Under the pieces are notes generated by a model that saw nothing but the letters and a program-made list of their open reading frames with translations, searched no databases and was not told where the DNA came from. From NCBI GenBank assembly GCA_002502045.1, contig DAPE01000004.1, positions 1 through 64,000 of the forward strand: 64,000 nucleotides of DNA. Direction: 5' to 3'. This document shows, in pieces, positions 8,121 through 15,833 of this stretch (positions within the stretch are counted from its first letter, which is position 1; the number at the start of each line of letters is the position of its first letter). This DNA is from Candidatus Parvarchaeota archaeon UBA573 (GTDB lineage Archaea > Nanobdellota > Nanobdellia > Parvarchaeales > Parvarchaeaceae). The translations under genes and the position numbers were made by a program.

Positions 8121-9125
8121 ATGAAAAAATACGTGGTTATACCCGTTTACAAGGAAGCAGAAAACCTAAAGGATCTTTTGCCCTTGCTTAGAGATTTCAA
8201 TGTAATAATAGTTGATGATGATTCTAAAGACGGAACTGAAAGGATATGCAGTAATTTCAAGAATGTAAAGCTTATAGTAAGAAAAAACCAGAAAGGACTT
8301 GCTTCTGCAGTCGTTTACGGCATAAGCAGCATAAAGGAAAAAAACGCAGAGATAGTGGTGGCGGATGCAGATTTCGAGCATGATTACAGCCGAATAAAAG
8401 ATGTTTTTAAGCTACTTGAAAAAAACGATTTTGTTGAATGCGTAAAATCTGGAAAAAGACTTTGGAACAGGGGCATAATATCTGCAGGGGCTAAAAATTT
8501 ACTTTATTTACTTGTCCCTGAGGCAAAATGGCTTCAAGACCCAATGTCAGGTTTCTTTGGCTTCAGATTAGCTAGCATTGATTTCAAAAAAGTAAAGCCC
8601 ATAGGATACAAGATAATGCTCGAGATATTCATTAACCTTAAAAAAGAAAGCAAGAAAAAACACCTGGTTTACAATTATGGCTATAGGAAACACGGAAAAT
8701 CAAAGCTTAAAATAAATATCATAATGGAGTTCTTACAGCAGGTTTTAAGGCTAAACAAATACAGAGTATTAAAATTCGCATTTGTCGGTTTCATAGGACT
8801 TTTAGTAAACGAGTTTATTGCGTTTTTATTTCATCCTTATATCCCGATATACATTGACTTTCTTATTTCCGCAGAATTTGGAGTTATAAGCAATTTCTTG
8901 CTTAATCACTTTTTTACTTTTAGGAGAAGGACTAAAGCAATTACAGCTTTTCCCAGGTATAATTTTGTGGCTTTGATTGGCATATCTATTGATGTAGTGA
9001 TAGCCACTCTGCTTTCTTTCAGGATAGAATACTTAATAGCAAATTTTATAGGTATAATCGTAGCTTTTGCATTTAATTATGTTTTATCTGAAAAATTTGC
9101 ATGGGTTGTTCATGAAAAGAAATGA
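8121..9125 (+). CDS. Dolichol-phosphate mannosyltransferase-like GT2 fused to GtrA-like membrane domain
   Basis: 334 residues. Residues 1-210 form a GT2 domain with VIIVDDDSKDGT, ADADFEHD and LQDPMSGFFGF, typical of DPM1-like enzymes that load a sugar onto polyprenyl phosphate. Residues 215-334 hold four membrane spans with FAFVGFIGLLVNEF and FTFRRR, the GtrA/DPMS_2 pattern. This fused layout is known from archaeal Dpm proteins. The lipid-linked sugar would feed the membrane GT-C enzymes encoded just downstream. The next gene starts inside this one (ATG at 9112), which suggests coupled translation. Confidence 0.85.
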   Translation: MKKYVVIPVYKEAENLKDLLPLLRDFNVIIVDDDSKDGTERICSNFKNVKLIVRKNQKGLASAVVYGISSIKEKNAEIVVADADFEHDYSRIKDVFKLLEKNDFVECVKSGKRLWNRGIISAGAKNLLYLLVPEAKWLQDPMSGFFGFRLASIDFKKVKPIGYKIMLEIFINLKKESKKKHLVYNYGYRKHGKSKLKINIIMEFLQQVLRLNKYRVLKFAFVGFIGLLVNEFIAFLFHPYIPIYIDFLISAEFGVISNFLLNHFFTFRRRTKAITAFPRYNFVALIGISIDVVIATLLSFRIEYLIANFIGIIVAFAFNYVLSEKFAWVVHEKK

Positions 9126-10587
9126 TTTTTATAAAAAAATTAACAGTTTAAACAAATTACTTTACAAGTACAGATACTACATTATTGCGGTATACTTTTT
9201 CCTTTCAGTTGCCTTCTTTTCTATACAATTTGATCTGCTTAGAAACTGGGATATGCTTGTAAGGATACTGAATTCTAATTACCTGTTTCATAACGGTAAC
9301 TATTTTGAACCGCAGAGAGCTCTTCTTGAGAGTTTCTTTATAGGCATATTTTCGTTTTTATTCGGCAGCTATTCTGTTTTTGCATTTATAATATTCTTTA
9401 CTTTTTTATTTTTCTTAGCCGTTTATTTCTTTTCCAGGTCTTTTGAAGTTGAATACGCTATCCTTCTCAGCATACTGCTGAACCCCTTCTTTCTTTTTTA
9501 CGCAATAAAGAACGGCTCGGAATTACCAATGTACTCTTTTATCATATTCTTTATCTCATTTGTAAAGCTGAAAAAGCCAATCGCAGGGGTTTTCCTTGCC
9601 TTGGCATTCGTATCGAAATATGACAGCCTTTTTATGCTCCCCATTACACTTTTTTTAATTGACAGAAAGTATATTGACTCTGCAAAAAGAATCGTATTGT
9701 TTTTATTTTTCACTATGCTAGCATTGACCCCATTCTTTGCTTACAATATTATTTTATACCATGACCCTATTTTCACTTTCTTGATGTCGTTTGCAAAAAA
9801 CTCACCATCGATAAGTTCTTTCCAAGTTCCCGCATACAACTACTTTTACTATGGCTTTTATGAGCTTCTTTCTGTATTGCCCATAATAGCTATAGTGATT
9901 ATTTTCAACAGGAAAATAATGCAAACGATTAAAAGAAAGAAAAGGGAGTTTTCAATCCTTGCTATGCTTATCTTCCTTGCGTTCTTGGTATACTTTTTAG
10001 CCAGCGGTCTTTACGTTCACGGCTTAGGGTATTACAGATTCTTCCTGCTTGTAACCATTTCTGTTACCCTAGCACTGTCTTTGCTTACAAAAAAAGAGAT
10101 GCTTCTTATTGCAGTGATTTTCTTTGCCATCTCTTTAATAATAGCATATCATATACTATTATCGCAGAATTTTAACGTTCACACGATAAGCAATGAAGTT
10201 AATTCTGCAAAACAGCTTCTTCTACAAAAATATGGAAAAGACAACTGCACTGTTCAGTCAAATGACTGGGTATACTTGAATTATTACGGTATAAGCGCAA
10301 CTTATATCAGGGGTTTGAATTACTCTGAGTACCCTTTAATCTCATTCGGTAAACTGCCTGGGAACTACACGCTTTGGAATGAAAGCGGCGGAGTTTACCT
10401 TTATACATCCGGCATCTCCAGCAGTAAATGCATTTTTACTCCAGTAATAGATTTTCAATATGGTGTTAATTATTACATAAATATCTCAAAAGAAAACAAC
10501 AGCATAGGATGTTATTTTCTTAATGAAAAAATCAAGGATGGCTTTGTTTTGTCTTCCTGTCTGTCAATAATGAAAACATTCAAATGA
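9112..10587 (+). CDS. GT-C-like membrane glycosyltransferase (paralogue A)
   Basis: 491 residues from ATG at 9112. About ten to twelve hydrophobic spans precede a C-terminal extracellular segment of about 130 residues with two or three conserved cysteines. The first outer loop has RNWDMLVRILNSNYLFHNG and YFEPQRALLESF, with Asp and Glu where GT-C enzymes hold their acidic motif. It is clearly related to the gene at 10606-12135, which has KNWDMIVRILNARHIFFNG and YYEPMRALFESF. Upstream in-frame ATG codons at 9067 and 9079 lie deep in the preceding gene; 9112 overlaps it by only 14 bases. A polyprenyl-phosphate sugar donor is likely by family. Confidence 0.7.
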   Translation: MKRNDFYKKINSLNKLLYKYRYYIIAVYFFLSVAFFSIQFDLLRNWDMLVRILNSNYLFHNGNYFEPQRALLESFFIGIFSFLFGSYSVFAFIIFFTFLFFLAVYFFSRSFEVEYAILLSILLNPFFLFYAIKNGSELPMYSFIIFFISFVKLKKPIAGVFLALAFVSKYDSLFMLPITLFLIDRKYIDSAKRIVLFLFFTMLALTPFFAYNIILYHDPIFTFLMSFAKNSPSISSFQVPAYNYFYYGFYELLSVLPIIAIVIIFNRKIMQTIKRKKREFSILAMLIFLAFLVYFLASGLYVHGLGYYRFFLLVTISVTLALSLLTKKEMLLIAVIFFAISLIIAYHILLSQNFNVHTISNEVNSAKQLLLQKYGKDNCTVQSNDWVYLNYYGISATYIRGLNYSEYPLISFGKLPGNYTLWNESGGVYLYTSGISSSKCIFTPVIDFQYGVNYYINISKENNSIGCYFLNEKIKDGFVLSSCLSIMKTFK

Positions 10588-10605
10588 TTTTAGCTTTAAT
10601 CACGA

Positions 10606-12135
10606 TTAATGGAAGATATCAGCAAAAGCATTGTTTAATGACATGCATGCATTATAGCCCAATGCTATTTTCGGATTTATCCCAAAAAGCCAGTAGCATG
10701 CATTGTTGGGCATCTTTTCTGAATTTATTAGATAATACGCTCTTGACTCGTTTAAAGATGGGTAAACACTGCAGGTATTATAACCATAGAGATAGACATT
10801 CCCCTGTTTTTTTACGAGCGGAAGTGCGGTGTTTACACTGCCAAAATTCAGTATAGCTCCAGTATAATTTTTATATGAAGAAAGCGGCGGAACGGCTTTC
10901 AAGCCAAGGTAATCAAGATAAACCCATTCATTAGATGACACTGTGCACGTACTTGGATTATACACTGACGTAAATAGTGACACTGCAGATCTTGCATATG
11001 CTAGATGAAAAGCGGATAAACTGCTTATACCCAGCAATAAAACGGCTATTGCAAATGAAACAACGAAAAAAAGATAAACGAATTTAAGGTCTTTGTCCCT
11101 AAAGAATGAAAACACAAGAACATACATGAAAATTGACAGAGGGAGCATGAACCTGAATATTGACAGACCCGTTTCTGAAAGAAGATTTGATACAGAGAAA
11201 TAGACCAAAAAAGAAAGAACGCAGGCTGAAATTATCATTGCGTATTCTTTTTTATGTTTCTTTACTCTGCTTATAAAATATTTTCTTTCGCTTTCAAAAA
11301 AGAAAATAAGCAATGCTGCAGGGAAGATTATCTCTATAAAACCAATTAAAGGAATGTTTCTTAAGTGGCTTATTGAAAGGCTTAAACTTATGTATGAAGA
11401 GAATATGTGGAAATAAAGGTAAGACAGACCTACTGAATAAAGGAAGTTTCCATACGCAAAAAAGTTATACATGAAGTAAGGCAGCAATGCCATAACTGCG
11501 GCAATCAAAGACACCAACAGTTTTAATAAACTTCTCCTGTCTTTGTTCCACAAAAAGAAAAGAAGCAACGGCGAAAAAAGCAATGCATACGATTTTGACA
11601 CAAAAGCCAGCGACAAAAATATTCCTGCTAATACCGGCTTGTCTTTGAGTATGGCTACAATATATATTATGAGAAAAGATATAACCAGCAAATCTGAACC
11701 GTTTTTTATGCCGTAAAATAAAATGAATGGAGAAAGCAAGAAAATAAAAAGAAAAGGAAAACTCATTTTAAGCGTCCTTGAAAGGTAGTAAGCTGAAATA
11801 AAGAAAACTACAGAAGCAAAGAATATAAACAAGTATATTGCATAAAGCTGGGAAATAAACGAGAACAAGCCGATTACAAAGCTCTCAAATAAAGCCCTCA
11901 TTGGCTCATAGTAATAGCCGTTAAAAAAGATATGCCTTGCGTTTAGTATCCTTACTATCATGTCCCAATTTTTAAGATAATCAAAGACCAGGACTGAGAA
12001 AATAAAAAGGGACATAAAGGAAAGAAACTCTATTATCTGATATTTTCTTAGGATTAAAATTTTTAAATACTTGTTCCTTAATGAAATTGCTTTCTTTTTT
12101 ACCATAGAAAAGTTTAGCTGCTGAAGTTTAGGCAT
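10606..12135 (-). CDS. GT-C-like membrane glycosyltransferase (paralogue B)
   Basis: 509 residues, same architecture as paralogue A: many membrane spans, NWDMIVRILN in the first outer loop, GIFLSLAFVSKSYALL in the middle, and a C-terminal domain with CTVSSNEWVYLDY and CYWL. The C-terminal domains of A and B match around CTV-SN-WVYL-Y-G, so the pair is a duplication that extends through the outer domain. It sits tail to tail with A (stops 19 bases apart) and is the last gene of a three-gene minus-strand operon. ATG at 12135 overlaps the preceding gene by 22 bases; a second ATG at residue 11 is possible. Confidence 0.7.
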   Translation of the reverse strand: MPKLQQLNFSMVKKKAISLRNKYLKILILRKYQIIEFLSFMSLFIFSVLVFDYLKNWDMIVRILNARHIFFNGYYYEPMRALFESFVIGLFSFISQLYAIYLFIFFASVVFFISAYYLSRTLKMSFPFLFIFLLSPFILFYGIKNGSDLLVISFLIIYIVAILKDKPVLAGIFLSLAFVSKSYALLFSPLLLFFLWNKDRRSLLKLLVSLIAAVMALLPYFMYNFFAYGNFLYSVGLSYLYFHIFSSYISLSLSISHLRNIPLIGFIEIIFPAALLIFFFESERKYFISRVKKHKKEYAMIISACVLSFLVYFSVSNLLSETGLSIFRFMLPLSIFMYVLVFSFFRDKDLKFVYLFFVVSFAIAVLLLGISSLSAFHLAYARSAVSLFTSVYNPSTCTVSSNEWVYLDYLGLKAVPPLSSYKNYTGAILNFGSVNTALPLVKKQGNVYLYGYNTCSVYPSLNESRAYYLINSEKMPNNACYWLFGINPKIALGYNACMSLNNAFADIFH

Positions 12136-12785
12136 CTTCCATACTTGCAGATAAGGTCTTTTATCTCTGAGGTATTAACAAAACCCTGCTTAACGTATTT
12201 GTCATCGATTATCAACGCAGGCAATGAAGAATTGCTTATGTTGTAGGATTTAAGCAGTATACTGACAATTGACAGGTTTAGATTGCCGTCGATTGCGCTG
12301 ACAACCAAAGAATCATTTTTAGAGGATAAAAATGAAAGTTCATCCCCCTCCACTATGCTATTTGTTCCCCCGCTGCCAGGATAGATAAACATAATAGTTG
12401 CAAGCTTGTACCCACACATTGAATTTATTTTATTTGCTAGAAGCCAGTATTCTATCCTTACATATGTGTACTCTTGATTTAATTGAGAATAACTTACTTC
12501 TGAATTGGCTAAAGTTGAGCTTGTAAGCTCTTTTCCCAGATTTTGCAGTTCATTTGATATGCTGTATAAGTTTCCTGAAAGTACATTGCAGGAAAAAGTG
12601 CTGTTTGAGGTAGTAATCAATGTGGCAAGCTCAAGTTCATTGATATTCTGCTCATAATTCTGCAGATTATTACTTAAATATGAGATTTTATCGGAATCGT
12701 AAAAATACCCTGCAATAAGTATGACTGTTACTATCACAAATGCTATAACTACAGACAAAGTCAATCGCTTATATTTGGAAGCCAT
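12114..12785 (-). CDS. Membrane-anchored protein with thioredoxin-like C-terminus
   Basis: 223 residues. A signal anchor at about residues 10-27 is followed by a coiled-coil-like region, then a C-terminal half that resembles a thioredoxin fold: IMFIYPGSG strand, LVVSAIDGNLN, and SLPALIIDDKYVKQGFVNT, which looks like the cis-Pro strand and final helix. The usual CxxC is absent (cysteines occur singly at about residues 65 and 123 and as CKYGRC near the end), so redox activity is uncertain. It overlaps both operon neighbours, the processive GT2 and GT-C paralogue B, so it probably supports extracellular glycan or glycoprotein assembly. Confidence 0.55.
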   Translation of the reverse strand: MASKYKRLTLSVVIAFVIVTVILIAGYFYDSDKISYLSNNLQNYEQNINELELATLITTSNSTFSCNVLSGNLYSISNELQNLGKELTSSTLANSEVSYSQLNQEYTYVRIEYWLLANKINSMCGYKLATIMFIYPGSGGTNSIVEGDELSFLSSKNDSLVVSAIDGNLNLSIVSILLKSYNISNSSLPALIIDDKYVKQGFVNTSEIKDLICKYGRCLNFSS

Positions 12786-14023
12786 ATCAGTTTACCAGCC
12801 TTAAACTTTCCTAACACAGAGAGACTATATAACCATATAAAAGAAAGGAAAAAGGAATAAAACGTCATATAACCAAGTATCCCGAAAAAGTCCTTTACAA
12901 CCTTAAATTTATGGTCTATAGTTGTTAATGAGTATATTATTGAAAATATTCCAATTGCCGCTCCTGTTATCTCCAGAAAAATCCTTGCATTCAGTGATAA
13001 AATTGACAAATGCGGAGTAAAATAACTAATAAAAAACGTGATACTTGTATTTGAAATTATACTGTAAACTGGCAGTAAGAAGACTATTACTGTGTATGCT
13101 ATTCCTATTATAACAAAAAAACTCAGGAAAATAGAAGTAAGCATGAAAGGCAGGGCTATCTTCCAGATTTCATTCTTCTTTGAATCCAGTGCAGTTTTTC
13201 TGTATTTTAAAATGTTAAAGAAGAAGCCTGAAAACCACCTTACTCTTTGCTTGAAAAGCTTTCTAAATGTATTTGGAGTTACAGTATATGACAAGGCTTT
13301 CACTGAGCTCTCTACCTTATAGCCACTAGTTAAGATCCGCATCCCTATCTCCATATCCTCTGTATAGTTGCTGTCATCGAAATACCCTATCTTTTTTAGT
13401 ATCTCTATGTTAAACATCGAGCCTGCACCGTGTATTATTACTAATCCGCCGATCTTGCTCAAAGCTTTTCTTGCAAGTATTGAAAGCAGGTATTCATAGT
13501 ACTGCAAATATTCGACAACTTTCTTTGGCTTGTAAACCTTTACTGAAGACACTACTGCAGCCACCTTCTTGTTTTTAAAATGATAAACCAGCCTGGTCAC
13601 AAGGTCTTTTTCTATAAATGTATCCGCATCCAGGACCAAAAGTAGCTTTTCGTTTATATAGTTCTTTATTGCATAGTTCATGACCCTTGCCTTTCCATCA
13701 AATGGGGCTTTTATTACCTTAACGCCTTTTGTATATGCTGCCTTTATGGTTTCCTTTGTTGAAGACTTGTTTAAAACAACATATATTTTATAGTTCGGAT
13801 AAATTGTCTGTTTTACGTTTTCTATTGTGTCTCTAAGCCGTTTTCCTTCATATATTGTAGGTATCAAAACGGCCACGCTTGGAAATTCCTTAAGTTTTAA
13901 CTCATTTTCTCCTTCTTTTTTTATTTCATGGTTTATGTCAAAAAAGTAGAATATCCAGAAGAGTGATAGAACTAAAAGAACGAATACTATTAATGAAGTA
14001 AATAAATCACTTAAAGATAGCAT
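12761..14023 (-). CDS. Processive family 2 glycosyltransferase, membrane-bound
   Basis: 420 residues. An N-terminal span (about 8-28) is followed by a GT2 domain with VAVLIPTIYEG, LVLDADTF (DxD), NYTEDMEIG (TED) and KQRVRWFSGF, which is the QxxRW motif of cellulose, hyaluronan and chitin-type synthases. Three or four spans follow. Such enzymes polymerise or extend a beta-linked sugar while exporting it. A TATA-like TATTAAATAGC about 27-34 bases before the ATG makes this the first gene of the three-gene minus-strand operon. The product polymer cannot be named. Confidence 0.85.
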   Translation of the reverse strand: MLSLSDLFTSLIVFVLLVLSLFWIFYFFDINHEIKKEGENELKLKEFPSVAVLIPTIYEGKRLRDTIENVKQTIYPNYKIYVVLNKSSTKETIKAAYTKGVKVIKAPFDGKARVMNYAIKNYINEKLLLVLDADTFIEKDLVTRLVYHFKNKKVAAVVSSVKVYKPKKVVEYLQYYEYLLSILARKALSKIGGLVIIHGAGSMFNIEILKKIGYFDDSNYTEDMEIGMRILTSGYKVESSVKALSYTVTPNTFRKLFKQRVRWFSGFFFNILKYRKTALDSKKNEIWKIALPFMLTSIFLSFFVIIGIAYTVIVFLLPVYSIISNTSITFFISYFTPHLSILSLNARIFLEITGAAIGIFSIIYSLTTIDHKFKVVKDFFGILGYMTFYSFFLSFIWLYSLSVLGKFKAGKLIWLPNISD

Positions 14024-14081
14024 ATTTTATTATTGAACATTCTGCTATTTAATACTGTTTGCAATGGATGTGATACTATGT

Positions 14082-15302
14082 TTAAGCTTCTCCGTCTCTG
14101 TAAACGTTTTCTACGCCAAAAAACTTAATCAAAAGGATTGTTGCGTAAGATCCCTTTTTCAAATCAAAGGTTATTTCCGTGTTTTCTCCCTCTTCCTTTA
14201 TCTTAAGGTTTTCTGGTACGAAAAAGGAGGGATGCATAAAAGACTTTAAACTTGCTTCCTGCATGCTGTTTATTTTGAATACTTCCATGTTGTCTATGCC
14301 TTCCTGCCCCAGTATTTCTCTTACCGTTTTTCCTACTATGTCATCATTCAATTGCAGATCATAGCCTACTGTAGGTATACTGCCTTCCAATTCATTGACT
14401 TTTTTGTCTTCAAGCAGCTTGCTTAAAGTCCTATTAAAGATATAATATTGATATGCCTGTATTATAAGCAAGCGTATGTATTTGGGCATCATCCTTATAG
14501 CACCTATGTAATCGTTTTTATGCACCAGCAGATATTGCAGTGAATCTCTCTCAAAATACATGAAACCTGGAAGGCTTGAAAGGATCTCTCTCGCCTTTTC
14601 CAGATCTATATCCATACCTTCAAGATACGGTGAAAAAAATTCCCGTAATTCCGACCTTTTCTCCTGATTCAACTGGGACTCTGCCCTCTCTGTAAATACT
14701 AAAGTATAAAAGGCTGATTTAAAGTCTCTCTTTATTATATTCCTTGAGATCTTAATATTCAAAGATGAAGAGCCGAATCTCTGCGGACCATAAAAATTTG
14801 GTATTCCCTTTGCAGCATCTTCTGCTATCTCCTGCAGTTGCTGCATAGGATTTTCTAATTTCTTTACTGTGACAGTAAAATGATTTCCATATAATTTTCC
14901 TATTTTACAGGGTTCATTGCTGTATACTATATCCCTGAAAAACATTCTTTCGCTTTCCAGCTTTAATCTTTCCGCATCAAACTTGAATATGCTGATCCTC
15001 TGCGAAGTCAATGCCCTTTTGTCCTTATTGCCATTGTAAGCTATCCTTTTGAAGCTAATATGCAAATTTCTCGCTATTGACTTTATTGCTTCCGGTGTTG
15101 ATATACCTCTTTTTACAAGTGTAAACAATAGGTAATCTTTCTTTTCTTCATGTATTTCTCTTTTTTCTTCTCTTTCTAATTTTAGTACAGTACCGTCTTC
15201 CTCTATTTCCTGTACTTTAAAGTCTTCTTCTCTTTCAAACAATTTACCCTTTAAATTGTAGCTTTTAAAATTCAATATACCTATCTGCTCTAATGAAACC
15301 AT
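14082..15302 (-). CDS. truD: tRNA pseudouridine synthase TruD
   Basis: 406 residues, normal for archaeal TruD (Pus7 family). The catalytic motif YNGNKDKRALTSQRISIF contains the active aspartate. NFYGPQRFG is the second family motif and YQYYIFNRTLS the third. It converts U13 of tRNA, and in archaea sometimes U35, to pseudouridine. ATG at 15302 lies four bases after the stop of the small membrane protein gene upstream, so the two form an operon. The frame ends about 60 bases before the start of the minus-strand glycosyltransferase operon. Confidence 0.93.
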   Translation of the reverse strand: MVSLEQIGILNFKSYNLKGKLFEREEDFKVQEIEEDGTVLKLEREEKREIHEEKKDYLLFTLVKRGISTPEAIKSIARNLHISFKRIAYNGNKDKRALTSQRISIFKFDAERLKLESERMFFRDIVYSNEPCKIGKLYGNHFTVTVKKLENPMQQLQEIAEDAAKGIPNFYGPQRFGSSSLNIKISRNIIKRDFKSAFYTLVFTERAESQLNQEKRSELREFFSPYLEGMDIDLEKAREILSSLPGFMYFERDSLQYLLVHKNDYIGAIRMMPKYIRLLIIQAYQYYIFNRTLSKLLEDKKVNELEGSIPTVGYDLQLNDDIVGKTVREILGQEGIDNMEVFKINSMQEASLKSFMHPSFFVPENLKIKEEGENTEITFDLKKGSYATILLIKFFGVENVYRDGEA

Positions 15303-15306
15303 CTTT

Positions 15307-15720
15307 TCAACTCAATGACACTTTAAAGCACATTCCGGTTGCTATTACCCTATTTGGCTTAAAAGCATCGCATAGAAAACCTATTGTATTAGAAGACTGC
15401 GGACCACTATACTGACATGATGATGAATAATAACAGTAGATGACAGCACCGCAACCTATCTTAGCATTGCTTGAATTAGCAAATGAATAGTTCTGCGTGC
15501 ACGCCGTAGAATTTGCTGATATCTCACTCGTCAATTGTTGACCGTATGCAGCTGCTTCTGCATTTAATTTTGCTATGTCGTTTTGCTGCGAAACGTGATT
15601 TAAAGAAACTGCAATAAAATAGACTAAAACTGCTATTATTACAAAGAAAAGCATTGCAGCTATTAGCTGTTTATTTATCCTTTTCTTCTCTTTTTCCTCT
15701 TTTTTTATTATAAATTTCAT
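15307..15720 (-). CDS. Small membrane-anchored, Cys-rich extracellular protein
   Basis: 137 residues. A very basic N-terminus (KKEEKEKKRINKQ) is followed by a membrane span at about residues 23-43 and an outer domain with about seven cysteines, several in close pairs (CGAVIYCYYSSSC). The spacing suggests disulfides outside the cell. It has some resemblance to minor pilin-like proteins but lacks a class III cleavage motif. It is co-transcribed with truD, four bases downstream. I do not recognise a family. Confidence 0.55.
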   Translation of the reverse strand: MKFIIKKEEKEKKRINKQLIAAMLFFVIIAVLVYFIAVSLNHVSQQNDIAKLNAEAAAYGQQLTSEISANSTACTQNYSFANSSNAKIGCGAVIYCYYSSSCQYSGPQSSNTIGFLCDAFKPNRVIATGMCFKVSLS

Positions 15721-15791
15721 AGATAAGTATACAAGCTAATAAGAAAATCAGAATTTATAAAGCTATAAAATAAAAATAAAAAACAAAAAGA

Positions 15792-15808
15792 GGGAGGAAA
15801 ATCCTCCC
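15792..15808 (-). terminator. Intrinsic-type terminator of the S-layer gene
   Basis: GGGAGGA (15792-15798) and TCCTCCC (15802-15808) form a perfect seven-pair stem with a three-base loop, about 25 bases after the S-layer stop. In the minus-strand sense it is followed by CTCTTTTTGTTTTT. A strong hairpin plus T-run fits a highly transcribed gene. Confidence 0.75.
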
Positions 15809-15833
15809 AACTTATTTCTTAATGTAAGGTTTT

